Source of the DNA: Spirochaetota bacterium
GTDB taxonomy: Bacteria; Spirochaetota; Brachyspiria; Brachyspirales; JACRPF01
Assembly: GCA_038043445.1 (NCBI GenBank)
Contig: JBBTBY010000022.1
Location: forward strand, 1 to 59,468
Direction of reading: 5' to 3'
DNA length: 59,468 nt
Every line of letters starts with the position of its first letter. Position 1 is the stretch's first letter. This document shows positions 19,864 through 28,631 of the stretch, piece by piece. Under the pieces are notes generated by a model. That model had not been told where the DNA came from. It did no database searches and saw nothing but the letters and a program-made list of their open reading frames with translations. The position numbers and the translations under genes are program-made.

Positions 19864-22800
19864 CAATGATTACCCATTTCGACGCGCATTAAACGAAGCC
19901 ATTTCTTCTTCATCGGTACCGAAAAAGAGCTCCCATTCGGCTTGAACCGCTCCCCGGTAACGCCGTCTATAAGCCCTGTCGCCCTAGCGAAACCGATCTT
20001 TTCGAGATCGACGATGACAGTTGCATCGGTATTGTTCGATCCGAGATTGGCGACCGCCAGCAGACATGAGCCGCTTTTTTTCACCCATGCGCTTATCTTA
20101 ATATCCACGCTTTTCGTCATAAAAACATTTCCGTTGGACCAGTACGGAATGAATTCAACTGTGGCATCCATGCCGAAAGCGTCCTTCACCGCGCGATACT
20201 TTTCGACCGCCTGTCCGTTGCACCAGATCGCCCACACATGCATGTCATGAAGGTATAGGCGCGCGAGCATGCCGACGGTCGGTGCTTCCGTTTTGTCATT
20301 GCCGGAAAAATGAAGATCACGCCCCGGGAGAAATACAGGAACAAGACCGAATTGCCGCATCGTGAACTGCGCACGCATCATATCCAGGGGCAGGAACTCG
20401 GTGTAGTCGTCCTTCACGCTGAGCGCGAACTGCTCTCCGTCGAGCACTGCATCTGAAAAAGAATGGATCGGCGGCTCAATGCATCCGGACATATGAAAAA
20501 TGATGAACGGGTTACGACACCGTTCCCTCGTGAGCGTATACATGCGCTTAGCAAGTTCACGATGTGCGAAAACAGGGAATGTCGGCTGTATCGTATCATC
20601 ATCGTCGATGAACCCGCAGCCATGCGCGATATTCGTGCATGGCTCCACCCAGCCGATATCGTAGTAAACGCCGTCGATGTCGAATTTGTCGAGCGTCTGC
20701 TTGTACGAATGCATTACAAAATCACGCCACGAACGGGTATTGACGCACATTCCCATGACAACATCACCGATGGCCATGACATCAGAACTGGCAGCATCGT
20801 AGTGCTGTGGGTTCCAGCAGTTCGCCCCGACAAAATATTTATACTCGGGCACACCCGACGACAGCATGTTGAGTATCGTATACGGCACCGCGCGCACGCC
20901 CTTTTCGTGATACTGCTTAAGCGATTTCTTGAACACGTCCTCATCACGCACTGCGGGCATATAGCCGTACCACTTTTGTATACCGCTCGGCCAGACGATC
21001 TTGATCGTCTCGTTCTTTCCCGGGGATATGCGCCACTGCCTCCAATCGGACGGCATCGGCCGCATCGGCGTCGCCATAAGACCGAATGTATAGGTGACGG
21101 GTTTTGATATTTCTGCCCCCGCATCGATCATATTGACGGTAAGGGCTGCATTTCCATCTTTGCGGAATATTTCGATACCCCGTGATTTATTTTTGAGTTT
21201 CCAATCCTTTGCGGACTCGCAAAACCACGTAAGCCCGCGTTCATCGTCGCCGAACCAGACAAATGGGCGAAACTTGAAATTTGTCTCCTGAAATCCGCCG
21301 TAGTACGATTTCCCCCCAAATCCCTGCGCAAGGATCAAATATTTTGCGAACGGCTCTTTAACGACAATGGAAAGAGATAGTCTGTCCAGCCTCAGCGGTT
21401 TCGCCGGAGTAAGCGTTACGTCCACACGCATCATCCCGTCGTATTCAACGACCACTCGGGAATGGAGCTTCAGTTCACCTGACGCATCCGTTGATTCATA
21501 TACGGCTTCGATATCCTTCTTTCCGATAAAAGAGCCGGCCGTGCTCTTCAATGCGATTTCCGCGCCGTCTTTTACGACGGAAAGCATTACCGGCGAAGCC
21601 AACACCTCGGCCCCGCGCGTCACGATACTTGCGGGGAGGCCGAAACCGCTGAGACGATATTCCCGTCCGATGCATTTCACCGAATTCCCCTCAACAACGA
21701 TGGGCGTCCACGGTGAGGGCACCTTCTCGCTGCAGCCGATCGTATTCCCGAGCCAAATCGACTCGTCGGGCTTGTGCAGCATCTTAGTTGTCCCGGATAT
21801 TTTTTCACCATTTTTATCTATAACCGCAGCAGAAAGCTGGTAATCGCCGGGCGCGAGATCATTGATCGGCAATCCCATTTTGATCACGTGTGCGGCAACT
21901 GCGGAAGTCTTTTCAGCGATGATCACCCCCGATGCATCGGCGAGTACTGCACTCACTTTCGCCCCGTCACGAAATCCTGAGGGCAGTCCGATCGTATCAA
22001 GCGAGACCTTCAGTGTTTTAAGTTCATCCGCGTAGTCGTACGCCGTGATCATTACCGGCGGTGATATAGTCACGGGAATACGCGAATAGCAGAGCATGCC
22101 GCCGTTCACCCCATCCCGGACCTCGAACGTTATGAAATCGGTCTTTTGGTCACGTATTTCCTGCTCTTTCGTCAGCATTATCCGCTCACCCGGCTTTACT
22201 GCAAGTTCCCGAACATCCTTGTCGATGATCTTGTTTTTCGATTCGAATTGGCAGGAGAATTGAACCGTGCCGGGCTTTTCCGCACGACCGGCAATACTGC
22301 CCGTAAATCGCAGCTCCCCGGCCCGTAGATTACCGAAGCTGTTAAATCGTACCGAGGGTGCGTCATTAAGAAATGTCAATTCGCCGAACTCGGCAGGATT
22401 ATGAAAATTCTTGGCATGTGACCAGGACGTCCAAACGACCGGCGTGCTTTTCTTCCAGTCGCGGCAGAAATTGGCGCCCCATACCTCTCCGTCTTTTGGA
22501 GTCGGCATCCCGAGTGCGGAGAATGGCATGCTTAATTCCGCTGTCCACACATTGTTCGAAACACCGCACCGGTACTTCCATGCACCGTTCCACGATTTGT
22601 CCTTTCCCCTGCCGTCGAATATGGTGTCCTTTACATTACCGATGAACTGATAATATGCGCTTGCGTTCTTGCCGGGGCATAAAAAAACTTCAACCGCGTC
22701 ATCTTCCCACACCGGTCCATCGCGTTCCTGCACCAGAGCGACAAGCGGCACGTCGACGAGCGATCGGAAACAACAGTAGATATTATTATTGTCGAACGTG

Positions 22801-23705
22801 ATGTACACTTTCGTCTGTTCTGTCGCAGGCTCACCGTCCGTTGAGCGCAGGAACCCCGATATGCCAGATGTATTCTTCCACTCGTCTTCGGAAAAAGCAC
22901 CGTCGATCACCGGCGGGGCCGCGCAGCGAATTACTGCTATCTTCGGCGTCTTGTATCCCTCGGTGGTGATACCCGCCGCCTGCTTGAACATCGACTTTAT
23001 CTCGGCAGGAGAGAGCGCCCTGCCATAGATGGTAAGTTCATCGATCGCGGTCTTTGCTTCCTCGCCGCCTTTTGCAAAGCTGAGGTCCCCGCCGATGAGT
23101 ATCGTTGCAAATGACTCCGGACGGATGCTGCTTTTCATGGCTGCGGAACTTTTCTGTTCGCCGTCTAAATACAGTTCGATCGTATCATCGCGCCAGACAA
23201 GCGTGACAAAGTGCCATTCGCCGCGCTTCCAAGAGGAAAAGTCCGCCGGTGCGACCACAAACTTGTCTTTACTGCTGCTCTTCCCTGCGAGCGCCATAAG
23301 CGAACGCGCGTTGTAATATTTATACAGGAGAAGCCGCCCCTCCTCTTTTCCCGCAGTACCCGCCGCCTCAAAAAAATAGTGATAAAATCCGTCGGCAGCA
23401 TCCCAGTCGATCATTTTCATCCAGAATGTGACCGTTCCCTGTTTGACGCTGATATTGCCCGCCGCATTGAATCGCAGCCAACTCGACCCATTAACGACAG
23501 CGGCTTTTCCCTTCTTCCCGTCGATGTATTCAGAGATAGCGCCCTCGATCGCATCTGGATTTCCTTGTGCGGCTATTGCCTTTGCACTCCCATTGAAAGG
23601 GATATAGAACAGCACGTTCTCATCGACAGCAAAAAGTGCTGCGGTAAGGAATATTCCAATCGCAATGTGGAGATTGTACATATTGAATTGCACTCGTGCC
23701 TTCAT
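19863..23705 (-). CDS. Exported LamG - CBM9-like - DUF6067 (GH123-like) protein
   Basis: The product has about 1280 residues. I chose the ATG at 23705 because AAGGA lies 8 nt upstream; ATGs at 23738 and 23714 are in frame. A signal peptide (LHIAIGIFLTAALFAVD) leads to a LamG/concanavalin-like domain (about 30-240: GTVTFWMKMIDW, LYLDGEQKSS, IDELTIYGRALS). A CBM9-type module follows (about 255-440: VIDGAFSEDEWKN, WEDDAVEVFLCP). The C-terminal half contains the DUF6067 signature FRPFVWFGDDERGLTWF and a barrel with FDIDGVYYDIGWVEPC. DUF6067 proteins are related to GH123 hexosaminidases and are thought to act on glycans. The gene overlaps the LacI start. Confidence 0.75.
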   Translation of the reverse strand: MKARVQFNMYNLHIAIGIFLTAALFAVDENVLFYIPFNGSAKAIAAQGNPDAIEGAISEYIDGKKGKAAVVNGSSWLRFNAAGNISVKQGTVTFWMKMIDWDAADGFYHYFFEAAGTAGKEEGRLLLYKYYNARSLMALAGKSSSKDKFVVAPADFSSWKRGEWHFVTLVWRDDTIELYLDGEQKSSAAMKSSIRPESFATILIGGDLSFAKGGEEAKTAIDELTIYGRALSPAEIKSMFKQAAGITTEGYKTPKIAVIRCAAPPVIDGAFSEDEWKNTSGISGFLRSTDGEPATEQTKVYITFDNNNIYCCFRSLVDVPLVALVQERDGPVWEDDAVEVFLCPGKNASAYYQFIGNVKDTIFDGRGKDKSWNGAWKYRCGVSNNVWTAELSMPFSALGMPTPKDGEVWGANFCRDWKKSTPVVWTSWSHAKNFHNPAEFGELTFLNDAPSVRFNSFGNLRAGELRFTGSIAGRAEKPGTVQFSCQFESKNKIIDKDVRELAVKPGERIMLTKEQEIRDQKTDFITFEVRDGVNGGMLCYSRIPVTISPPVMITAYDYADELKTLKVSLDTIGLPSGFRDGAKVSAVLADASGVIIAEKTSAVAAHVIKMGLPINDLAPGDYQLSAAVIDKNGEKISGTTKMLHKPDESIWLGNTIGCSEKVPSPWTPIVVEGNSVKCIGREYRLSGFGLPASIVTRGAEVLASPVMLSVVKDGAEIALKSTAGSFIGKKDIEAVYESTDASGELKLHSRVVVEYDGMMRVDVTLTPAKPLRLDRLSLSIVVKEPFAKYLILAQGFGGKSYYGGFQETNFKFRPFVWFGDDERGLTWFCESAKDWKLKNKSRGIEIFRKDGNAALTVNMIDAGAEISKPVTYTFGLMATPMRPMPSDWRQWRISPGKNETIKIVWPSGIQKWYGYMPAVRDEDVFKKSLKQYHEKGVRAVPYTILNMLSSGVPEYKYFVGANCWNPQHYDAASSDVMAIGDVVMGMCVNTRSWRDFVMHSYKQTLDKFDIDGVYYDIGWVEPCTNIAHGCGFIDDDDTIQPTFPVFAHRELAKRMYTLTRERCRNPFIIFHMSGCIEPPIHSFSDAVLDGEQFALSVKDDYTEFLPLDMMRAQFTMRQFGLVPVFLPGRDLHFSGNDKTEAPTVGMLARLYLHDMHVWAIWCNGQAVEKYRAVKDAFGMDATVEFIPYWSNGNVFMTKSVDIKISAWVKKSGSCLLAVANLGSNNTDATVIVDLEKIGFARATGLIDGVTGERFKPNGSSFSVPMKKKWLRLMRVEMGNH

Positions 23706-23772
23706 CGATCCCATCCTTTTCGCGAACTCTTTTATCATGGCAATAACTCAACAGTAGATAGCGGCATGCATC

Positions 23773-25182
23773 TCATCGCCGCTTGGAGACGAGAGGCTCA
23801 GTCCCTGTCGGTGCAAGGATCCACACACCGGCCTTCGATGTTGATTTCCCCGGCTGAAAGATCTTCCCTCCCGGAATAACGATCGACACATCGTGCACCA
23901 TGAATGTAAGCGGCTCATTCTTCGTTACCGTTGACATCGCATCGCCCCCCGGTGTAAGATCAGGCGTGTAACGCCAGACAGATCTGCCGAAAGCGTTCAT
24001 GCCAGTCAGCACGAACGAACCGTACCAGTCGGCAAGCGTTTTAACAAGCGAGACACGACCGGGGTCTCCTGCGATCTCATCGAGCTCGTGTAATACCGCA
24101 CTCACCAGCGCGTCTTGATCATCGTCCGCCATTTCATCGGGTTTTGAACCCGACTTTAACCTCGGGTTCCAGTAGAGAAATAATTCAGGCCTGCACAGTC
24201 CATTATGGAAGATCGATTCCTGATAATAATCAGTATCTTTTATCATCGTGTCGCAGATCTTTGCCCAACCCTTCCCAAAACCACGATATGCTATCCATGG
24301 CATGAAGGGGACATCGGACGATAACCGCATTGCCCGGGCTTGGTTGACGCTGAAAATGAACGAAGCGAATGGCGAATCAGGGAATGGCCGCTCGCCGTCG
24401 ATCTTTCTCCCCTTCATATACTGCAGACGTCCATAGCATTCGCGTGATTGATGCGTCCCAAGAAGCGTGCCTTTGGTGTGGTGTATCAGATGCTCGAGCT
24501 CACCGGTCATGCCCGTAAGCAGGAAAAAGTCATTGTAATTCCCCATACGTACGCCGGAAAATACCGATGCAACTGGTTCAACGATAGCTTTCGTGAGAAT
24601 ATGCGTACGGCGCTCCCACATGGCGGCGTTCCATGCGGCATGCGCCGCCAAGTCATAGCTCTGAATAAATGTTCGATAATGCGGAAGCATTACATTGAGT
24701 CCCTCGGCAGAAAAACGGGGGTCCCCATATATTGCCTCAAATGTTTTCTCATCGCGCTTCAGATCCCAGATCGTGAACCCTTCTTCAATGTCCATAATAT
24801 AATAGTTAAGCGCTCCGCCGATGCGCTTATACTCCGCAAAGAATTTCTTATATCGTTCCTTCGCTTCAGAGATCCCGTTCTCGCACCATATCCCCCGAGC
24901 ATTGGAACCGGTGGATGTCGTCAAACGGTCTTTCGGATGAACGAGTATTGTGCGGTAATACTCACTGTCGAATATCGCCCGATTCTGCGCCGGATAACGG
25001 TCAAGGAATTCCTTTGCCTGCTCAGGTGTCGAATTATTTTTGAGCCAGTAAAACGGGATGATATTATCGCACCGATAATTGCTTGCTGCAGCCCACGAAA
25101 GCGCAAAGAACGAGCCCCTTTCGCCAACAAGACTTGCAGCAGCCAGTATCGCTGCGATGAGTATGCATGATGCTGTTTTCAT
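23773..25182 (-). CDS. Exported protein of unknown function, probable TIM barrel
   Basis: I do not recognise the family. The ATG at 25182 gives 469 residues; AAGGAG is 12 nt upstream, and a GTG three codons earlier (25191) would sit too close to it. A signal peptide (TASCILIAAILAAASLVG) is present. The body shows a spaced set of hydrophobic strands ending in polar residues (IGGALNYYIMDIEEGFTIWDL, VFSGVRMGNYNDFF, FMPWIAYRGFG), consistent with a (beta/alpha)8 barrel. The acidic cluster DIEE near residue 130 could be catalytic. It lies 16 nt after the creatininase stop and 67 nt before the DUF6067 start, in the LacI-terminated operon. Confidence 0.5.
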   Translation of the reverse strand: MKTASCILIAAILAAASLVGERGSFFALSWAAASNYRCDNIIPFYWLKNNSTPEQAKEFLDRYPAQNRAIFDSEYYRTILVHPKDRLTTSTGSNARGIWCENGISEAKERYKKFFAEYKRIGGALNYYIMDIEEGFTIWDLKRDEKTFEAIYGDPRFSAEGLNVMLPHYRTFIQSYDLAAHAAWNAAMWERRTHILTKAIVEPVASVFSGVRMGNYNDFFLLTGMTGELEHLIHHTKGTLLGTHQSRECYGRLQYMKGRKIDGERPFPDSPFASFIFSVNQARAMRLSSDVPFMPWIAYRGFGKGWAKICDTMIKDTDYYQESIFHNGLCRPELFLYWNPRLKSGSKPDEMADDDQDALVSAVLHELDEIAGDPGRVSLVKTLADWYGSFVLTGMNAFGRSVWRYTPDLTPGGDAMSTVTKNEPLTFMVHDVSIVIPGGKIFQPGKSTSKAGVWILAPTGTEPLVSKRR

Positions 25183-25198
25183 AAATATCACTTTCTCC

Positions 25199-25939
25199 TT
25201 ACGGGCGGAGGATCATTCGAAGCGACTCAAGTGTATCACGTTTCGCCGCATTCCCATAGCCGATGTTCGCATCCTTCGCGCTTTCCACGAACCAGTGCTC
25301 GCCTTTATAGCGCTTCATATCAACGCCCTCAGGACAGAACGCCATCATGAGCGACGTTTCCTGTTTGCCCGCATGATCGACAGGATACTTTTTCTGCACG
25401 TCGTCCGCCATGAACGGGTGCATCTGTATCCAGCTGAACGGATCGCTCCCTGCGTCGTGCTGAGAGTAGTAATCACGCATCTCATCCTTGCCCCACCATC
25501 CTTCCCCGCGCTCCTTCTCGATGTACTCGAACACCGCCTGACGGCTTGCTGTCTTGAACGCGAGATCGGTAGGCATGCCGACGGAGAAATTCTCGCTTTG
25601 ATGATGAACGAAGCCGTGTATGTTCGTGAAACCGATGCGCAGGAGATCCGTGAACACTTCCTTGGCGAACGGCATTATCGTTTCGGGGCGTACGTGCACG
25701 GTGCCGTTGCGCTCCGGTGCTCCGACGGCATAGCTTGCCGCGCCGAAATAGAACGGCGGGAATATGACGATGTTCATCTCCCGCTCAAGCTCCTCGAATG
25801 CGCGTATCACTACGAGCGTATCGACGCCGTTACAGCAATGCGATGCATGATACTCGAGCACGCCGATAGGCCATACGAGCGGCCAGCGCTCATCGATGGC
25901 TTTTCTCAGCTGATCGGGATACATCATTTCGTAACGCAT
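25199..25939 (-). CDS. Creatininase family protein
   Basis: This 246-residue protein has the family length. The N-terminal metal-binding region WPIGVLEYHASHCCNGVD keeps the Glu29, His and Asp40 positions, and HAGKQETSLM near residue 190 matches the conserved HAGxxETS metal loop. The usual GHGGN motif is replaced by VHHQSEN, so one conserved loop is altered. Family members are metal-dependent amidohydrolases acting on cyclic or formyl amides (creatininase, MftE, FAPy deformylase); the substrate here is unknown. GAGGAG lies 5 nt before the ATG. It sits between the M24 protein and an exported protein in a glycan operon. Confidence 0.82.
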   Translation of the reverse strand: MRYEMMYPDQLRKAIDERWPLVWPIGVLEYHASHCCNGVDTLVVIRAFEELEREMNIVIFPPFYFGAASYAVGAPERNGTVHVRPETIMPFAKEVFTDLLRIGFTNIHGFVHHQSENFSVGMPTDLAFKTASRQAVFEYIEKERGEGWWGKDEMRDYYSQHDAGSDPFSWIQMHPFMADDVQKKYPVDHAGKQETSLMMAFCPEGVDMKRYKGEHWFVESAKDANIGYGNAAKRDTLESLRMILRP

Positions 25940-25969
25940 ACTCGCTCCTCATCCATGTGTGCATACGTG

Positions 25970-27130
25970 TTACGCGAGTTCGATAAGCTCCGTCCTGTAC
26001 TTCGAGAGCATCTCATTGCCGTTCTCCGTTATCCGAACACCGTTCTCCCAGCGCAAACCGAAATCCTCAGAAAGAAGGAACGTGTCCACTTGGAACGTCA
26101 TATTCGCCTGGAACGTATATGTCGATGATGCTTCCACCCACGGTTCTTCGACCTCTATCATGCCGAGACCGTGCGCAGGACCGTAGAGATAGTTCTTCTC
26201 GCAGCCCTTCGCTTTGACGAAATCGTAGAACTTTGCCGTCATTTCGCTCGGCGATCCGCCGCCCTTTATCCATTCATACGATTTGAAATGCGCTTCCAGG
26301 CCCACCTCAAGGAGCTTTCTCATTTCGGGTGTCGCTTTGCCCATGACGATAGGGCGTCCGATGGACGGCGAATAGCCGTCGATGCGCGCACCGAGATTGA
26401 ACTGCACAAGATCGCCCTTTTCGATGACCTTATGCGTGGGACGTCCTATCGCATTATTGCTGTTCTTTCCGGAAAGCACATAGACCGGATGCGCTTCATA
26501 CTCGCCGCCGAACTCGTAGATGTAGCGCTGTACATGACCGACGACCTCGGTCTCGCGCATGCCGGGCTTGATGATGCCGAGTACTTTCTCGAACACCTTT
26601 TCCGAAACGGCGAATCCCTCTTTGAGCGCCGCTATCTCTTCGGCGCTTTTTATCTTCCGCATCTCTGATACTATGCCGGAGCGTGCTATCTCAGCGTTCG
26701 GGAATGACTTTTTAAGCGCTTCATATATGGTGATCGGCAGTATCGAATAGCCGCAGACGCCGATCTTCTTGAATGCGCTTACGCCGCCGAGTTTCCCGGC
26801 AATGCTCGCAAAGGTGTCCAGTTCGAGGCCGGGATAATTCGGATCTGCAGATTCGCGGTACTCGAGGATCTTGGCGATGTTCTTTGTGGTGGTCGTACGT
26901 CCCATAGCGAATGTTTCCGATTCCGGGCCGATAATGAGCACCGGTTCACCGCTTTTCGGAATGAACATGCCGGCAGTCTCAAAGATAGGCCAATAATTGC
27001 AGAAATATCGGATATTGGCAAAATCCGCTTCATTGCTGTGGACAAGGATCGCATCCAGCCCGCTTTCTTTTACACGTTTCTGGACCTCAGTAAGGCGTCT
27101 TTTGTACTCATTTTCGGTGATCTTGAACAT
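25970..27130 (-). CDS. M24 family (creatinase/Xaa-Pro aminopeptidase fold) protein lacking metal ligands
   Basis: The start at 27130 has GAGG 8 nt upstream and gives 386 residues. Residues 1-135 are the creatinase N-terminal domain, and residues about 145-380 the pita-bread fold (LKEGFAVSEKVFEKVLGIIK, GPAHGLGMIEVEEP, ENGVRITENG). In metalloproteases of this family the strand after KGDLV carries two metal-binding aspartates. Here that stretch reads QFNLGARIDGYSPSIGRP, with Asn and Ser in their place. A metal-free hydrolase of the creatinase type, or a non-catalytic relative, is therefore more likely than an aminopeptidase. It is the first gene after a LacI-controlled promoter. Confidence 0.8.
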   Translation of the reverse strand: MFKITENEYKRRLTEVQKRVKESGLDAILVHSNEADFANIRYFCNYWPIFETAGMFIPKSGEPVLIIGPESETFAMGRTTTTKNIAKILEYRESADPNYPGLELDTFASIAGKLGGVSAFKKIGVCGYSILPITIYEALKKSFPNAEIARSGIVSEMRKIKSAEEIAALKEGFAVSEKVFEKVLGIIKPGMRETEVVGHVQRYIYEFGGEYEAHPVYVLSGKNSNNAIGRPTHKVIEKGDLVQFNLGARIDGYSPSIGRPIVMGKATPEMRKLLEVGLEAHFKSYEWIKGGGSPSEMTAKFYDFVKAKGCEKNYLYGPAHGLGMIEVEEPWVEASSTYTFQANMTFQVDTFLLSEDFGLRWENGVRITENGNEMLSKYRTELIELA

Positions 27131-27152
27131 AAAATACCTCGTTTTTTGAATA

Positions 27153-27180
27153 ACTACATCGTTACCGGAAACGATGTAGT
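27153..27180. promoter_or_regulatory. 28-bp LacI-type operator at the +1 of the M24-creatininase-DUF6067-LacI operon
   Basis: Arms ACTACATCGTT and AACGATGTAGT flank ACCGGA, forming a palindrome with one mismatched pair and a central CCGG. It starts 3 nt downstream of the -10 box and spans the predicted start point (about 27177). In the RNA it would also fold into a hairpin in the leader. Confidence 0.7.
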
Positions 27181-27183
27181 AGT

Positions 27184-27211
27184 AATATACTGCAAATCCA
27201 TCGGAAGTCAA
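27184..27211 (-). promoter_or_regulatory. Promoter of the M24-creatininase-DUF6067-LacI operon
   Basis: TTGACT (27206-27211), a 16-nt spacer and TATATT (27184-27189). The LacI-type palindrome follows immediately. Confidence 0.72.
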
Positions 27212-27317
27212 ATTCCGTCGATAGCTCGATAAAGACAGATCATTATTCCGGAACGGAGCTGGAACGAAGGTGATACGAAGCTGTTCAAGAGCCTTTCTGT
27301 CACTCAGCCGATCTAAT

Positions 27318-28523
27318 TTATGAAGCGCTCCGATACATGGCTATTATCTTCTCCGGCGGTATCTCGGCGAGTACATTGTGTATCGCGCAGAACACAAAGC
27401 CGCTGTCCTGTGACAGATATCCGGCCACTTCGCGTGATTCCCGCTCGACATCGGCAACCGACCCGAGGGGGAGCGTTACCTGCGTATTGACGCCGCCGCC
27501 CCAGAGCGCGATGCGCCCGCGGCATTTGTCCTTCCACTCGCGAAAGCTCCGTCCGCCGGCAGACCACTGCACGGGATTGAGCGCATCGAAACCGGTGCTG
27601 ATGATATCATCGAGTATATCGTAGATCGCGCCGCAGGAATGAAGGAATGTCTTCACGTTCGGCGCCAGTGCATGGACGATCTCATTCGCCCGGCGATAGA
27701 ACGGTACATAGAGCTCGCGGAATACCCGTGGCGGCAGTATCGGCGCGTTCTGCGTACCCTGATCATCGGAGGCAAGCATGATGACATCGATATGCGGCGC
27801 TATTTCGGGGAGAAGGCGCTTTGCGTTCTCAACATTGCGCTCGGTCATGATATCGAAATACTCCTTAACATAATCCGGGTCGGTGAGGCAGAGCATTGAC
27901 CACGCAGCCATGCCGTGCGGAAACCCGAGACCGAACGATAATCCGTTGAAGAAAATGGCGCGATCGGTCGATGACCGTGCGCGCTTACAATATGCCGCGA
28001 TGCTCCGTATCCGTTCATCGGAAAGGAGATGCCCCCGGTATGTTCGCGCTTGAGCAAGATCGATGCGGGGGAGCTCCCCCATGAGATCGAGCGGCTGACC
28101 GCCGTGCGCGGCATCGAAAACATGCGCACCCTCCGGCATCGTGAGCGTGTTCGGTTCGCGCCCGAGCACGACCGTTGTCCCCGATATCGAATAAGCCAAC
28201 GGGTCCTTTACGCGAGCTTTCAGCCGGCCGTTGAAATCGTACGGTTTCCAGGAGGCACTGTCATCGAACGCATTGGTATCCGTATCCATGGTCACTTCGG
28301 CCACATCGCAGTCAAGTGCATCGAGGACATCGGCGTCCGGCAGCGCGAGCATCTGGCTTGCATCGTGAATGACAGGCGCTCGATACGGGAGCCCCAACGC
28401 TTTGACGAGCGAAGGATACGCGAAACAGCTCACCCCGGTAGAGCGCATCCCGCCGAGGTCCTTCGGAAGCCGGTCCGGTTTTCTGAACGAGAGCGAGGCA
28501 AGTACCCGTTCGCGTCGTGTCAT
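27318..28523 (-). CDS. Uroporphyrinogen decarboxylase (URO-D) family, methyltransferase-like
   Basis: The start at 28523 has AAGGAG 6 nt upstream and gives 401 residues. Upstream open frame crosses the divergent promoter and is discounted. The N-terminus (MTRRERVLASLSFRKPDRLP) is typical of the corrinoid-dependent branch of the URO-D superfamily (MtaA, MtbA, MtgB-like) rather than HemE. LHSCGAIYDIL near residue 294 holds the HxC part of their zinc site. Such proteins move methyl groups between small molecules and a corrinoid protein, which is not in this window. It is transcribed divergently from the AraC gene at 28632. The role beside glycan genes (for example demethylation of methylated sugars) is only inference. 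Confidence 0.8.
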   Translation of the reverse strand: MTRRERVLASLSFRKPDRLPKDLGGMRSTGVSCFAYPSLVKALGLPYRAPVIHDASQMLALPDADVLDALDCDVAEVTMDTDTNAFDDSASWKPYDFNGRLKARVKDPLAYSISGTTVVLGREPNTLTMPEGAHVFDAAHGGQPLDLMGELPRIDLAQARTYRGHLLSDERIRSIAAYCKRARSSTDRAIFFNGLSFGLGFPHGMAAWSMLCLTDPDYVKEYFDIMTERNVENAKRLLPEIAPHIDVIMLASDDQGTQNAPILPPRVFRELYVPFYRRANEIVHALAPNVKTFLHSCGAIYDILDDIISTGFDALNPVQWSAGGRSFREWKDKCRGRIALWGGGVNTQVTLPLGSVADVERESREVAGYLSQDSGFVFCAIHNVLAEIPPEKIIAMYRSAS

Positions 28524-28597
28524 GGGGAACTCCTTAGGGAATGATGATACGATATACATGCGGGTCAGAAAAGGCCATGACGGGAAAGGAAATAAAA

Positions 28598-28625
28598 TTG
28601 ACAAATTCGGCAATGGGCGTATACT
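28598..28625 (+). promoter_or_regulatory. Promoter of the second AraC gene, predicting a leaderless mRNA
   Basis: TTGACA (28598-28603), a 16-nt spacer and TATACT (28620-28625). The -10 ends 6 nt before the GTG at 28632, so +1 coincides with the start codon. Confidence 0.8.
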
Positions 28626-28631
28626 ACCCCC

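Noticed and set aside
25079-26128. 349-codon plus-strand frame opposite creatininase and M24 genes
   Set aside because: It spans two real genes and the gap between them and shows no motif.
25199-27130. A true creatinine-to-sarcosine pathway
   Set aside because: No sarcosine oxidase, urease or creatine transporter is present, and the creatininase homologue has an altered GHGGN loop.
27131-27211. N-terminal extension of the M24 protein
   Set aside because: It would cover the promoter and operator; the ATG at 27130 has GAGG and starts the normal domain.
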